A DNA stretch of 64,000 nt from Acuticoccus sp039034015. Its GTDB lineage: Bacteria > Pseudomonadota > Alphaproteobacteria > Rhizobiales > Amorphaceae. Positions 40,550 to 49,225 of this stretch are shown piece after piece. How positions within the stretch are numbered: the first letter of the stretch is position 1; each line of letters begins with the position of its first letter. Made by a program: the position numbers and the translations under genes. The notes under the pieces were generated by a model, which was not told where the DNA came from, ran no database searches, and saw only the letters and a program-made list of their open reading frames with translations. The stretch covers positions 67,298 through 131,297 of the forward strand of contig JBCCBM010000009.1 of NCBI GenBank assembly GCA_039034015.1, given 5' to 3'.

Positions 40550-41329
40550 TCAACTGCCCCGCCGGATTGCCGCCTGGCTCTGCGCGATCGTCACACCCAT
40601 GCCGGACGCCATGTAGCCGCCATCCACAAAGAGCGTTTGGCCCGACACATAGCCCGCCTCATCGCTCACCAAAAACGCCACGGTGTCGGCAACCTCCGCC
40701 GCCGTGCCATAGCGCCCCGCGGGGATGGTCCGCTGATAGTCCGCCCGCTGTTCGGCCGTGTGGTTTGCGCGCGAGAGGGGCGTGTCCACAGGCCCGGGCG
40801 ACACCGCGTTCGCCGTGATCCCATAGGGCCCCAGCTCCAGCGCCATCTGCGCCACAAGGTGCGTGAGCCCCGCCTTCGACACCCCGTAGGCCGTCCGCCC
40901 AAACCCCGCGCGCGAGCCCGAGATGGACGAGATCGCCACCATCCGCCCCGGCGCGCGGGCCGCCACAAGGTCCCGCGCGGCGAGCTGAAAAAGGTCAAAC
41001 GCGGCCACAAGGTTGATGGCCACCGTGCGCTCAAAGACGGCCCGTTCCGTGTCCAAAAACGGCGTCACACTCGCAATCCCCGCCGCGTGGATCACAATGC
41101 CGAAGGGCCCCGCAAAGCGCGCCGCCTCGGCATAGCCGTCGCGCAGCGCCGCAGGGTCGGCCAAATCGCACGAAAGGCCCAGAGCATCGGGAAGGTCCGC
41201 TGCCCGGTCCGCCACCGCCGAGCCAAGGTCGATCAACACAACCTTGCGCCCCTCACACAGCCGGGCGGCCATGGCAAAGCCCAGCGCCCCCGCGCCCCCC
41301 GTCACCAAAACGGACCGCGGCACACTCAT
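40550..41329 (-). CDS. Short-chain dehydrogenase/reductase (SDR), first of two
   Basis: 259 residues, classical SDR. The cofactor motif is Thr-Gly-Gly-Ala-Gly-Ala-Leu-Gly at residues 10-17. The catalytic Ser is in Ile-Ser-Ser-Ile-Ser-Gly, and Tyr-x3-Lys is in Tyr-Gly-Val-Ser-Lys-Ala. Asp34 after the second strand suggests NAD(H) preference. It overlaps the second SDR by four bases and stops one base before the TPP enzyme start. Substrate unknown; probably an alcohol or hydroxy acid from the TRAP-imported compound. Confidence 0.9.
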   Translation of the reverse strand: MSVPRSVLVTGGAGALGFAMAARLCEGRKVVLIDLGSAVADRAADLPDALGLSCDLADPAALRDGYAEAARFAGPFGIVIHAAGIASVTPFLDTERAVFERTVAINLVAAFDLFQLAARDLVAARAPGRMVAISSISGSRAGFGRTAYGVSKAGLTHLVAQMALELGPYGITANAVSPGPVDTPLSRANHTAEQRADYQRTIPAGRYGTAAEVADTVAFLVSDEAGYVSGQTLFVDGGYMASGMGVTIAQSQAAIRRGS

Positions 41330-42123
41330 TGGGACGGTACCATCAGCGTCAGCCCCCCATCCACCGGCAGCACCGCCCCTGTGATGTAGGCCGCCTCGTC
41401 CGACGCCAGGAAAAGCGCGGCCTGCGCCACATCAAACGCCGTGCCCTGCCGCTTCATGGGCGGGATCGCGGCGCGGCGGGCGGCAAGGTTTTGCGCGTCC
41501 GCCACCTTGCCGGCTATGGCGTGGGCCACGTGCGGCGTGTCGATGAGCCCCGGCATCACAACGTTGGCGCGGATCCCGTCCGCAGCATGGGCGACGGCAA
41601 TGGTCGCGCAAAGCCGGTTGAGCGCCGCCTTCGAGGCTTCATAGGAGGCGTAGGCGTAGCCGCCCGCCGCAACCGCGGCCACCGATGAGACAAACACAAA
41701 CGCCCCTCCGCCCGCGGCCCCCATGGCCGGGATCGCCGCCTTGGCCGCCAAAAATGCCCCATCAAGGTTGATGGCAAAGACGCGCCGCCAGTCGGCCAGC
41801 GCCTCGTCCATCACCCCGCCCGGCGCGTTCATGCCAACATTATAGTGGACCACATCAACCCCGCCCCACAGGCGGGTCGCCTCCGCAACGGCAGACGCCG
41901 CCGCGCCCTCCTCGGTCACATCGGCGCAAAACGGGGCGCTGCGCCCCCCCTCGGCCGCAATCAGCGCCACCGTCTCCTCCGCGGCCGAAGGGTTGCGGTC
42001 CACACACAGAACCGCCGCGCCCTCCCGCGCAAAGAGCACCGCCGCCGCCTTCCCATTGCCCCAGCCCGCCCCGATGGAGCCCGCGCCAAACACCACCGCA
42101 CGCTTGGTCGCAAGCCGCCCCAT
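41326..42123 (-). CDS. Short-chain dehydrogenase/reductase (SDR), second of two
   Basis: 265 residues from the ATG at 42123, which shares bases with the TRAP permease stop (TGATG). The glycine motif is unusual, Gly-Ala-Gly-Ser-Ile-Gly-Ala-Gly-Trp-Gly-Asn-Gly, in place of Thr-Gly-x3-Gly-x-Gly, as in one subgroup of SDRs. Catalytic Ser (Val-Ser-Ser-Val) and Tyr-Glu-Ala-Ser-Lys are present, as is Asp35 for NAD(H). It lies between the TRAP permease and the other SDR, so both probably act in sequence. Confidence 0.88.
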   Translation of the reverse strand: MGRLATKRAVVFGAGSIGAGWGNGKAAAVLFAREGAAVLCVDRNPSAAEETVALIAAEGGRSAPFCADVTEEGAAASAVAEATRLWGGVDVVHYNVGMNAPGGVMDEALADWRRVFAINLDGAFLAAKAAIPAMGAAGGGAFVFVSSVAAVAAGGYAYASYEASKAALNRLCATIAVAHAADGIRANVVMPGLIDTPHVAHAIAGKVADAQNLAARRAAIPPMKRQGTAFDVAQAALFLASDEAAYITGAVLPVDGGLTLMVPSQ

Positions 42124-43490
42124 CAGTTTGAGAGCGCCCGCGGCAACCACAACACAAGGTCTGGGAAGGTGATCGCAAGCGCAAGAACGATCAACTGAAG
42201 CACCACAAACGGAATAATCCCGCGATAAATCACCCCCATGGACACAAGGTTCCCCGCCGCGCCTTTGAGGTAAAAGAGTGCAAACCCAAACGGCGGCGTC
42301 AAAAAGCTTGTTTGAAGATTGACCGCCACAAGAACGGCAAACCAATAAACAAGGTCACCCCGCGCCACATGGTCGCCAAGGTCCATGATCGCGACAATGG
42401 GCGCAAAGATCGGCAACACAATCAGCGTGATCTCGATCCAATCGAAGAAAAAGCCCATGGCGAAGATCATCACCATCATCGCAAACAGCAAGCCCCAGTC
42501 GCCAAGGGCCAACGACTGCGCCGTCTCCACAAGAAACGCGTCACCGCCGATCTTCTTGAAGATATATGAAAACGCAGTCGCCCCCACAAAGATGAAGAAC
42601 AACATCGCAACAGTGCGGACCGACCCATCCGCACTGTCAAACAACACTTTTGGTGTGAGCCGCCCCCGCAGCGCGCCCAAAAGCAGCGCCCCCACCGCGC
42701 CAACCCCGGCCGCCTCCGTCGGCGTTGCAATGCCGCCCAGGATGGAGCCGAGCACCATCGTGATCAGCGCGATCGGCACCAAAAGCGCCACCACCGTCTG
42801 TAGGAAGAGGCCGTCACGCTCCTCGGGCGGCAGCGGCGGGGCCTTTGGCGCCACCTCAGGCCGCGCGGCGCTGTAAAGCGTGATGAAGAGGACATAAAGC
42901 GCCGACAGCACCAACCCCGGAAGGAGCGCCGACATGAAGAGCCGGCCGATGGAGACCGACAAAAGGTCCCCCATGAACACCAGCATGATCGAGGGGGGGA
43001 TCAAGATGCCAAGCGTCCCCGCCGAGGCAACGGTGCCTGCCGCGAGCGACGGCCGGTAGCCGCCCGACAGCATTGTGGGCAGCGCCAACACCGTCAGCAT
43101 CACCACCGATGCGCCGATGATCCCGGTGGCGGCGGCCAAGATCGTCCCCATCAGCACAACCGCAAGGCCGAGCCCGCCAGGCACCACACGCAAAAGCCGC
43201 TGGAGCGTCAAAAGCAGATCTTCCGCGATCCGCGTTCGCTCCATCACCAGCCCCATGAAGATGAACATGGGCGCGGCCACCAAGACCGGGTTTTCGATGG
43301 TCCCACCAAAAATCCGGTTTGGGATGAGTGTCGCGTGGATGAGCCGCATCTCGCCAATCAGAATAGCAATAATGCCAAAGATGAGGCTCACACCCATCAA
43401 CATGACCGCCACCGGCGCGCCCGAAAACAGCGCCACAATGAGCGCCAAAAACATCAAGCCCGGCAAAAGATCGGCAAACATCTCAACCAT
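42123..43490 (-). CDS. TRAP transporter large permease (DctM family)
   Basis: About 455 residues and 12 or more helices. The ATG at 43490 lies inside the end of the small permease gene, an eight-base overlap; a second ATG at 43481 is an alternative, since neither has a strong ribosome site. Typical DctM segments include Gly-Ile-Leu-Ile-Pro-Pro-Ser-Ile-Met-Leu near residue 145 and Thr-Pro-Pro-Phe-Gly-Phe near the C-terminus. It moves the substrate with sodium after delivery by the DctP protein encoded in the same operon. Confidence 0.93.
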   Translation of the reverse strand: MVEMFADLLPGLMFLALIVALFSGAPVAVMLMGVSLIFGIIAILIGEMRLIHATLIPNRIFGGTIENPVLVAAPMFIFMGLVMERTRIAEDLLLTLQRLLRVVPGGLGLAVVLMGTILAAATGIIGASVVMLTVLALPTMLSGGYRPSLAAGTVASAGTLGILIPPSIMLVFMGDLLSVSIGRLFMSALLPGLVLSALYVLFITLYSAARPEVAPKAPPLPPEERDGLFLQTVVALLVPIALITMVLGSILGGIATPTEAAGVGAVGALLLGALRGRLTPKVLFDSADGSVRTVAMLFFIFVGATAFSYIFKKIGGDAFLVETAQSLALGDWGLLFAMMVMIFAMGFFFDWIEITLIVLPIFAPIVAIMDLGDHVARGDLVYWFAVLVAVNLQTSFLTPPFGFALFYLKGAAGNLVSMGVIYRGIIPFVVLQLIVLALAITFPDLVLWLPRALSN

Positions 43491-44052
43491 AGGGCCGGTT
43501 CTTCGACACGAGTGTTTTCGACCGCTCAAACGGCGTCTCAATGAGGTGCGGCGCCCGCAGCGCAACAATGGCCCGCAGCGCCACCGACAGCCCGCCGCAG
43601 ATGGTCAACACCGCAGATGCCGGAACAGCTGCCTTGATGATCCACCGGTTTGAAAGACCAATTCCCCCCGGCGAGCCCTCCCCGCGCACAAATGCACGCT
43701 CGGCAAACTCATAGCCGTAGATTGCCACAAAGGTCATAAACGGGACCAGGAAGAGAAGAACCGCAAAAACCTCAATCCAAAGCCGCGTTCGGTTGGAAAG
43801 GTTGAGCGCGAACACATCAATACGCACGTGCGCATCTTTCAAATACGCATACCCGAATGCGAGCACCGCAATGGCCCCGTGCAAGTGCCACTCAAGCTCT
43901 TGCAACATGAATGAGCCGGTGGCGAAAAACCGCCGCCCGATCACATCGTAAAGGATCACCGCGGCGAGCACGAACAAGAGCGCCCCGCACAGAACCGCAA
44001 ACGCCCGGCACGGGATCGCCAAAACGTCCGCAATCCGCAAAAGCTTACGCAT
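43483..44052 (-). CDS. TRAP transporter small permease (DctQ family)
   Basis: 189 residues and four helices. The DctQ signature Val-Ile-Gly-Arg-Arg-Phe-Phe follows the first helix, with the Gln-Glu-Leu-Glu-Trp-His segment near residue 50. The start is placed at ATG 44052 because the protein then begins as other DctQ proteins do; GTG codons at 44094 and nearby would add 14 residues and cannot be excluded, since no ribosome site decides it. It lies between the binding protein and the large permease. Confidence 0.85.
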   Translation of the reverse strand: MRKLLRIADVLAIPCRAFAVLCGALLFVLAAVILYDVIGRRFFATGSFMLQELEWHLHGAIAVLAFGYAYLKDAHVRIDVFALNLSNRTRLWIEVFAVLLFLVPFMTFVAIYGYEFAERAFVRGEGSPGGIGLSNRWIIKAAVPASAVLTICGGLSVALRAIVALRAPHLIETPFERSKTLVSKNRPYG

Positions 44053-44100
44053 GGAAAACGCCAAAGATGGCGGAGCGCAAAAACGCCCCGCCACACGCCA

Positions 44101-45129
44101 TCACTTCAGGTAACCGTAGCTGGCCCACTCCGCGTACTGCTCGCGAAACTCTGAAAAGCTCGCCCAGACCTCGCCGAACTCTTCGTCCTCTTCGCTCATC
44201 TCCGCGGCAACCTCGTCCCAAGCGCCCTTAAACGCGTCCAGCATCTCGGGGCTCCACCGCTGGAACGCCACGCCGGCCTCCCGCAACGTCGCCATCGGCG
44301 CCAGTTGCATGGATTCGCCCCGCGCCATGGTCCGCGTCACGTTCGCGGCGCAAACCTCCTGGATCACGGCCCGGTGCTGGTCCGACAGCCCCTCCCACCG
44401 GTCTTTGTTGACGATGAACGTGATCAACGAGGTCTGCTGGTGCCAACCCGGGAAGTAATAGTTGTTGGCATAGGTGTTCATCTCAAGGTTCAGGTCGATC
44501 GCAGGAAAGCTGATCTCCGCCGAATCGATCGTCCCCAGCCGAAGCGCCGTCATCGTGTCCGCCGGCGGCAGCGACTGCGCCTGCACGCCAAGTTTTTGCA
44601 ACACCCGCGCGCCAAGCCCAAAGATGCGCATTTTGAGGCCCTGAAGGTCCTCAACGCTCTCAATCGGCTCGCGGAACCAGCCGGACGCCTCCGGCACCAA
44701 CACCGCGCAAAGCTCGGAGTGGATGTCAAAGCGGGCGCCAATCTCGTTCCATTTCTCACCGCCGCCGCCATTATACCACCAGGCGACGTATTCCTTCACG
44801 TCCGGCCCAAAGGGAACCGCCGTAAAGAGCCCCGCCGCCGGGATTACACCTTGCGCAAAGCCCGGCGAATACCAGCCCGCGTCCACCGCGCCGGTGGAAA
44901 CAGCGTCCCAAATCTCATTCGAGGCGACAATCGCGCCAGGATCGTTGAATTCAATCTCAAGGTCACCGCCGGTCAGCAGCGACACGCGCTCCCCAAGGGC
45001 CCGGCCCGTATCCCCCAAAAGCGGCAACGTGCCGGCATAGATCGATTGCATGACCAGCGTCTCCGCCTTTGCGGCCGACACCATCGACAGTGCGGCCAGC
45101 GCCGCAACCGTTGCGTGGAACGTCTTCAT
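44101..45129 (-). CDS. TRAP transporter substrate-binding protein (DctP family)
   Basis: 342 residues with a signal peptide (residues 1-22, Ala-Ala-Lys-Ala cleavage). The mature protein is a DctP-type receptor; Lys-Met-Arg-Ile-Phe-Gly near residue 167 contains the conserved Arg that pairs with the ligand carboxylate. GGGAGG lies four bases before the ATG. As first gene of the operon with permeases, two SDRs and a TPP enzyme, it should bind an organic acid that those enzymes then convert. Confidence 0.92.
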   Translation of the reverse strand: MKTFHATVAALAALSMVSAAKAETLVMQSIYAGTLPLLGDTGRALGERVSLLTGGDLEIEFNDPGAIVASNEIWDAVSTGAVDAGWYSPGFAQGVIPAAGLFTAVPFGPDVKEYVAWWYNGGGGEKWNEIGARFDIHSELCAVLVPEASGWFREPIESVEDLQGLKMRIFGLGARVLQKLGVQAQSLPPADTMTALRLGTIDSAEISFPAIDLNLEMNTYANNYYFPGWHQQTSLITFIVNKDRWEGLSDQHRAVIQEVCAANVTRTMARGESMQLAPMATLREAGVAFQRWSPEMLDAFKGAWDEVAAEMSEEDEEFGEVWASFSEFREQYAEWASYGYLK

Positions 45130-45216
45130 GAACCCTCCCGAGCGGTTCTTGTTGGTTGCCAGGACTGTGGCACGTTAAACCCCCAACGCAAAGGCACCCC
45201 CGGACCCGCCCACACC

Positions 45217-45882
45217 ATGTTCGTTTCCCACGCCCACCGCTTCATCTTCCTGCGCACCGAAAAGACCGGCGGCACCAGCCTTGATGCGGCCCTGCGCGCG
45301 GTTTTCGACGAGGGCATCACCTTCCCCGGCCAAGTCCGCCCCAGCTGGTCCAAAAAACTGCCCTTCAGCTACGGCGGCCTCCAGCGAAGGGCCCCGCGCC
45401 TCTTCGGCCTTCACCCCCACGCCACCGCCGCCGACGCCAGAGCCGTCCTCGGCAAATCCGTGTTCGACAGCTATTTCAAGTTCGCCGTCGAGCGGAACCC
45501 GTGGGACCGCCAGATCTCGCTCTACACCCACCGCGAGTGGAAAAAAGGCAAAGACAACAAGAACTTCGACAAGGACATGCAAAGCATCCTCTATCGATCA
45601 ACCGAGCTTTGCCGCCTCAACAATTTTGCCATGTACGCCATCGATGGAGCCGTCGTCTGCGACCGTGTGCTCGACTACGCCACCCTCCACGACGACCTCA
45701 AAACCCTCGCCACTGAACGCGGGTGGCCCGACATCACCGCCCACCTCCCCCGCCTTCGCCAATATTCCGGCGAGCGCCCCCATTACTCCACATACTATTC
45801 CGACGAAACGCGAGACCTCATCGCCCGCTGGTACAAAAGCGAGATCAACGCCTTCAACTACACGTTTGACGACCGCCGCTAA
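45217..45882 (+). CDS. Sulfotransferase family 2 protein
   Basis: 221 residues. The 5'-phosphosulfate loop is Arg-Thr-Glu-Lys-Thr-Gly-Gly-Thr-Ser at residues 13-21. The 3'-phosphate region is Phe-Ala-Val-Glu-Arg-Asn-Pro-Trp-Asp-Arg, with the conserved Arg-Asn-Pro, near residue 90. It should move sulfate from PAPS to a sugar or polysaccharide hydroxyl. ATG at 45217 is the first start after the divergent DctP gene; the frame continues upstream only as a shadow. It is alone on the + strand and converges on the E1 beta gene with a four-base overlap. Confidence 0.86.
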   Translation: MFVSHAHRFIFLRTEKTGGTSLDAALRAVFDEGITFPGQVRPSWSKKLPFSYGGLQRRAPRLFGLHPHATAADARAVLGKSVFDSYFKFAVERNPWDRQISLYTHREWKKGKDNKNFDKDMQSILYRSTELCRLNNFAMYAIDGAVVCDRVLDYATLHDDLKTLATERGWPDITAHLPRLRQYSGERPHYSTYYSDETRDLIARWYKSEINAFNYTFDDRR

Positions 45883-46835
45883 ACCGTGAGCAGCCGCGCC
45901 CGCGCCGCAATGTCCTCGGCCAGCACCGAAACCTCACGCTCCATCGTCGGCGCATAGGCAATGGGCGCGCGCGGCGCCCCCAACCGCGCCACCCGCGCGC
46001 CGGTTTCCTCCGCGATGGTCGCCACAATCTCGGCCCCGAAACCAGAGACCTGCACCGCCTCGTGAACCACCAGCGCGCGGCCCGTCTCCTCCACCGAGGT
46101 CAACACCAAATCCCGGTCCCAAGGCCAAAGCGTGCGAAGATCGATCACCGCCGCCGACACCCCGTCCGCCGCCAGCGCATCCGCCGCCTCGATGGCGCGG
46201 TGCACCATCGCCGACCACGTCACGATCGTAAGATCCGCCCCCTCCCGGCGCATCACAGCCTTGCCAAGGGGCACGCTCTCCCCCTCATCCAGCGGCCCCG
46301 TCAGCGGCCAAAGCCCCTTGTGCTCCATAAACACCACAGGGTCATCGCACCGGATTGCCGCGCGAAGCAGCGCATAATTGTCCTGCGGCGTCGCCGGGCA
46401 CACCACCACGAGCCCCGGAATGTGCGTGTACCAAGCCTCCAGCGACTGCGAATGTTGCGCGGCGGACGAGCGCCACATGCCAATGGGCTCGCGCACCGTA
46501 ATGGGCACCGTCGACTGCCCGCCAAACATAAAGCGCGCCTTCGCCGCCTGGTTGATAAGCTCGTCAATGGCACACAGGGCAAAGTCGGAAAAGCGCATCT
46601 CCACCACCGGCCGCGTGCCGGTCATCGCCGCCCCCACCGCAACGCCCATGATCGCCGCCTCAGAGATCGGCGCGTCCGAAATCCGGCCCGGCCCAAAGGT
46701 GTCCACAAGCCCCTTATACTGGCCAAACACCCCGCCCCGCCCAAGGTCTTCCCCCACGCACCACACCGTGGGGTCGGCCGCCATCTCCGCCGCAACCGCC
46801 AGGCGCCCGGCCTCCATGTACGTCACATCACTCAT
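45879..46835 (-). CDS. TPP-dependent 2-oxoacid dehydrogenase E1, beta subunit
   Basis: 318 residues, typical of E1 beta (pyruvate, acetoin or branched-chain type). The transketolase pyrimidine domain shows Gly-Glu-Asp-Leu-Gly near residue 28 and the activating Glu in Pro-Ile-Ser-Glu-Ala-Ala near residue 59. The C-terminal domain follows from about 190. The start ATG at 46835 overlaps the stop of the HEAT-like gene as ATGA. No E2 or E3 gene is in the window, so it either borrows an E2 or acts as a free decarboxylase or dehydrogenase. Confidence 0.91.
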   Translation of the reverse strand: MSDVTYMEAGRLAVAAEMAADPTVWCVGEDLGRGGVFGQYKGLVDTFGPGRISDAPISEAAIMGVAVGAAMTGTRPVVEMRFSDFALCAIDELINQAAKARFMFGGQSTVPITVREPIGMWRSSAAQHSQSLEAWYTHIPGLVVVCPATPQDNYALLRAAIRCDDPVVFMEHKGLWPLTGPLDEGESVPLGKAVMRREGADLTIVTWSAMVHRAIEAADALAADGVSAAVIDLRTLWPWDRDLVLTSVEETGRALVVHEAVQVSGFGAEIVATIAEETGARVARLGAPRAPIAYAPTMEREVSVLAEDIAARARLLTV

Positions 46836-47356
46836 GAAAGCGCTGCCGAGAGCTTGGCCGCCCGACCCGAAACGCTCTTGCGACGATCCCCGCAATGCCG
46901 GGCAAGCTCAGGGCGCAACCACGCCCGCAGCGACGGGTCCCCCGCCGCCCACGCGGTCAGCGTTTCCATGGTGTTGATCAACACAATCCAATCCCCATGC
47001 TGGGCCAAGTTCGTCTTCATCAGCGCCGCGGCCCGCTGTTTTTGTGCCGGCGTCATGTCATCGGCCAGCCGGTGAAAGAGCTTGGCCAGCGTCCACTGCG
47101 CCGAGGCCTGGTCAAGCGACCCCAGCGCCAAAAACCGGTCGATGTACGGCACCAGAAGGTCATGCCGCACAGCCTCCACCCGCATCATCGCGTTGGATGT
47201 GCGCAGCCGCACAACAGCGTCATCGCTCTCATAGCAGCGAAAAAGCGCCTCAACCCGCGAAGGCTCACCAAGCACCGCCTCCACCACCGCAACCGTCTGC
47301 CCCAACGAATTCGGATGCCCGCCGGTGAGCATCGCCTCAAACGGCGCCCCACTCAA
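46832..47356 (-). CDS. HEAT-repeat-like protein between E1 alpha and E1 beta
   Basis: 174 residues, all-helical by composition, with an apparent HEAT-like period: Asp-Asp-Ala-Val-Val-Arg-Leu-Arg-Thr-Ser-Asn-Ala-Met near residue 45 is followed by further helix pairs about 35 residues apart. I do not recognise a named family. It is locked between the two E1 subunit genes by four-base overlaps on both sides; its start is TTG at 47356, overlapping the E1 alpha stop as TTGA. Its place suggests an assembly or regulatory subunit of the E1 enzyme (inference). Confidence 0.65.
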   Translation of the reverse strand: MSGAPFEAMLTGGHPNSLGQTVAVVEAVLGEPSRVEALFRCYESDDAVVRLRTSNAMMRVEAVRHDLLVPYIDRFLALGSLDQASAQWTLAKLFHRLADDMTPAQKQRAAALMKTNLAQHGDWIVLINTMETLTAWAAGDPSLRAWLRPELARHCGDRRKSVSGRAAKLSAALS

Positions 47357-48345
47357 AATGCGGCAACCTTCGGCGAACCCACATCCTGCACATCGTCAAA
47401 CGCCCCCGCCGCCTCCGGATAGGGCCGGTCGGCCGCAACTGCGGCGTGCCCCGCCATCTCCTCGTCCGCGGCGTTCGCGATAGCGTCGAGCGCGTCATCG
47501 GGAACGCCCGCCAGCACCAACGCGGAACGGCACGCAGCAATGGGGTCTTCCTCAGCCGTGCGCCGCGCCACCTCCTCCGCCGGCCGATAGGCTCCCGGAT
47601 CCACCGACGTGTGCCCCGTTTGCCGAAACGTCACCGCATGGATGAGCCGCGGCCCACCCCCGCCGCGCACCGCCGCAATTGCCTCCCGCGCAACGCCGTC
47701 CACAGCCGCCACATCGTTCCCATTCACCACCTCCGCCGGCAGGCCGAGCGAGCGGGCGCGGGCCGCTGCCCCATCCCCCGCCGTCATCGTTGAGGTGCGC
47801 GTGGTGGCCGCCCAATCATTGTCCTCACACACAAAAAGCACAGGAAGATCAAAGACCTTCGCCCAGTTCAGCCCCTCCAAAAACGGCCCGCGGTTGATCG
47901 CCCCATCGCCAAACAGGCAACACACGATCCGATCATCCCCCAAAAGCTTGATCGCATGGGCGGCCCCCGCCGCAATCGTGATGTTGGCCGACACCACGCC
48001 GTTGGCGCCCAACATCCCCACCGAAAAATCGGCAATGTGCATCGAGCCGCCCTTGCCCCCGCAAGAGCCCCCCTCGCGGCCAAAAAGCTCGCACATCATG
48101 GAAAGCGCATCGGCCCCTTTGGCGAGCGTGTGCCCATGGCCGCGGTGGGTGGAGAGCAAGCGATCATCGCCCCGAAGGTTTGCCACAATCCCCGCCGCAA
48201 CCCCCTCCTGGCCAATGGACGGGTGGATCGCCCCAAGCACACGACCCGCCTTCGCCCCCGCAATCGCGGCCCGCTCAAAGGCGCGAATGCGGTGCATCAG
48301 GCGAAAATGATCCGTCAGCCGCGCCACATCGATGTTGGTTTGCAT
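47353..48345 (-). CDS. TPP-dependent 2-oxoacid dehydrogenase E1, alpha subunit
   Basis: 330 residues from the ATG at 48345 with GGGGGAG upstream. TPP-binding motif Gly-Asp-Gly-Ala-Ile-Asn-Arg-Gly near residue 166, His-Arg-Gly-His-Gly-His near residue 67, and Gly-Gly-Lys-Gly-Gly-Ser-Met-His near residue 95, as in E1 alpha of pyruvate and acetoin dehydrogenases. The regulatory serine segment, Arg-Gln-Thr-Gly-His-Thr-Ser in place of the usual Tyr-Arg-x2-Gly-His-Ser, is a little unusual. First gene of the E1 operon, divergent from the duplicated-domain protein. Confidence 0.91.
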   Translation of the reverse strand: MQTNIDVARLTDHFRLMHRIRAFERAAIAGAKAGRVLGAIHPSIGQEGVAAGIVANLRGDDRLLSTHRGHGHTLAKGADALSMMCELFGREGGSCGGKGGSMHIADFSVGMLGANGVVSANITIAAGAAHAIKLLGDDRIVCCLFGDGAINRGPFLEGLNWAKVFDLPVLFVCEDNDWAATTRTSTMTAGDGAAARARSLGLPAEVVNGNDVAAVDGVAREAIAAVRGGGGPRLIHAVTFRQTGHTSVDPGAYRPAEEVARRTAEEDPIAACRSALVLAGVPDDALDAIANAADEEMAGHAAVAADRPYPEAAGAFDDVQDVGSPKVAAF

Positions 48346-48439
48346 GAAACTCCCCCGCCACCTGGGCACTGCTCCGCACCGCTCTTGGCTTCATCCAGCG
48401 TGCCCGCCAAACTCCCCGCAATCAACCGGAGGGACGCCG

Positions 48440-49225
48440 ATGTCACCGATCCTTGCCCACACGGTCACAAAACTGGCTGGCGCGCGGGGCCACGTCGTGA
48501 TCTGCGGCTCCCACGGCGGCACCTACGCAGGGGAAGCGGCGGCCGCCGCCGGCGTTGCCGCCATCCTCCTCAACGATGCCGGAATTGGAAAAAACCGCGC
48601 AGGCGTCGCAGGCCTTGCCATTTTGGAGCAGCACGGCATCGCAGCCGCTGCCATCTCCCACGCAAGCTGCCGCATCGGAAACGCAGACTCGGCCGCCGCC
48701 ACCGGCGTCCTCTCCACCGTCAACGCCCCCGCCCGCGCCCTTGGCGTCAGGGAGGGTGACGCTGCCCTCACCGCCGCCGAAACGCTCGCCGCCGCCGCGC
48801 CCCCGTCCGCCACCATCACCATGGGGGAAGAGCATCGAACCGAGCGCATGATCGCCGGCCGCCGCCTTGTCCTCATCGACAGTGTGTCCCTCGTGCGGCC
48901 GGAGGACGAAGGTGCGCTCGTCATCTCCGGCTCCCACGGTGGATTGGTGGGCGACGATCCGGCGAGCGCCGGCCGGGCCGACGCCTTCCTCTTTGCCTAC
49001 AATGATGCCGGGCTCGGCGCTGAGGAGGCCGGCGCTGCCCGCCTCCCCGTGCTGGAGGGCCGGGGCATTGCCGCCGTCACCGTCTCCCACGAAAGCGCCG
49101 AGATCGGCCTTGCCCACGAGACGTTTCACGGCCTCATCAGCCGCGCCAACCCCCACGCGCTCGCCCTTGGCCTCCTGCCCGGCACCCGCCTCAGCGATGG
49201 GCTTGCCGCCCTTCCTGCGCCCTGA
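48440..49225 (+). CDS. Unrecognised protein made of two copies of one domain
   Basis: 261 residues from the ATG at 48440, which has GGAGGG seven bases upstream. Residues 17-96 and 157-236 are clearly homologous: each has Gly-Ser-His-Gly-Gly (23-27; 164-168), Asn-Asp-Ala-Gly-(Ile/Leu)-Gly (45-50; 188-193), Gly-Ile-Ala-Ala, then Ser-His (73-74; 216-217) and Ile-Gly. No signal peptide or membrane segment. I do not recognise the family. The conserved Ser, His, Asp and Gly suggest a ligand or catalytic site in each half. It is divergent from the TPP E1 operon, with about 94 bases between, which suggests shared regulation or substrate. Confidence 0.75.
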   Translation: MSPILAHTVTKLAGARGHVVICGSHGGTYAGEAAAAAGVAAILLNDAGIGKNRAGVAGLAILEQHGIAAAAISHASCRIGNADSAAATGVLSTVNAPARALGVREGDAALTAAETLAAAAPPSATITMGEEHRTERMIAGRRLVLIDSVSLVRPEDEGALVISGSHGGLVGDDPASAGRADAFLFAYNDAGLGAEEAGAARLPVLEGRGIAAVTVSHESAEIGLAHETFHGLISRANPHALALGLLPGTRLSDGLAALPAP

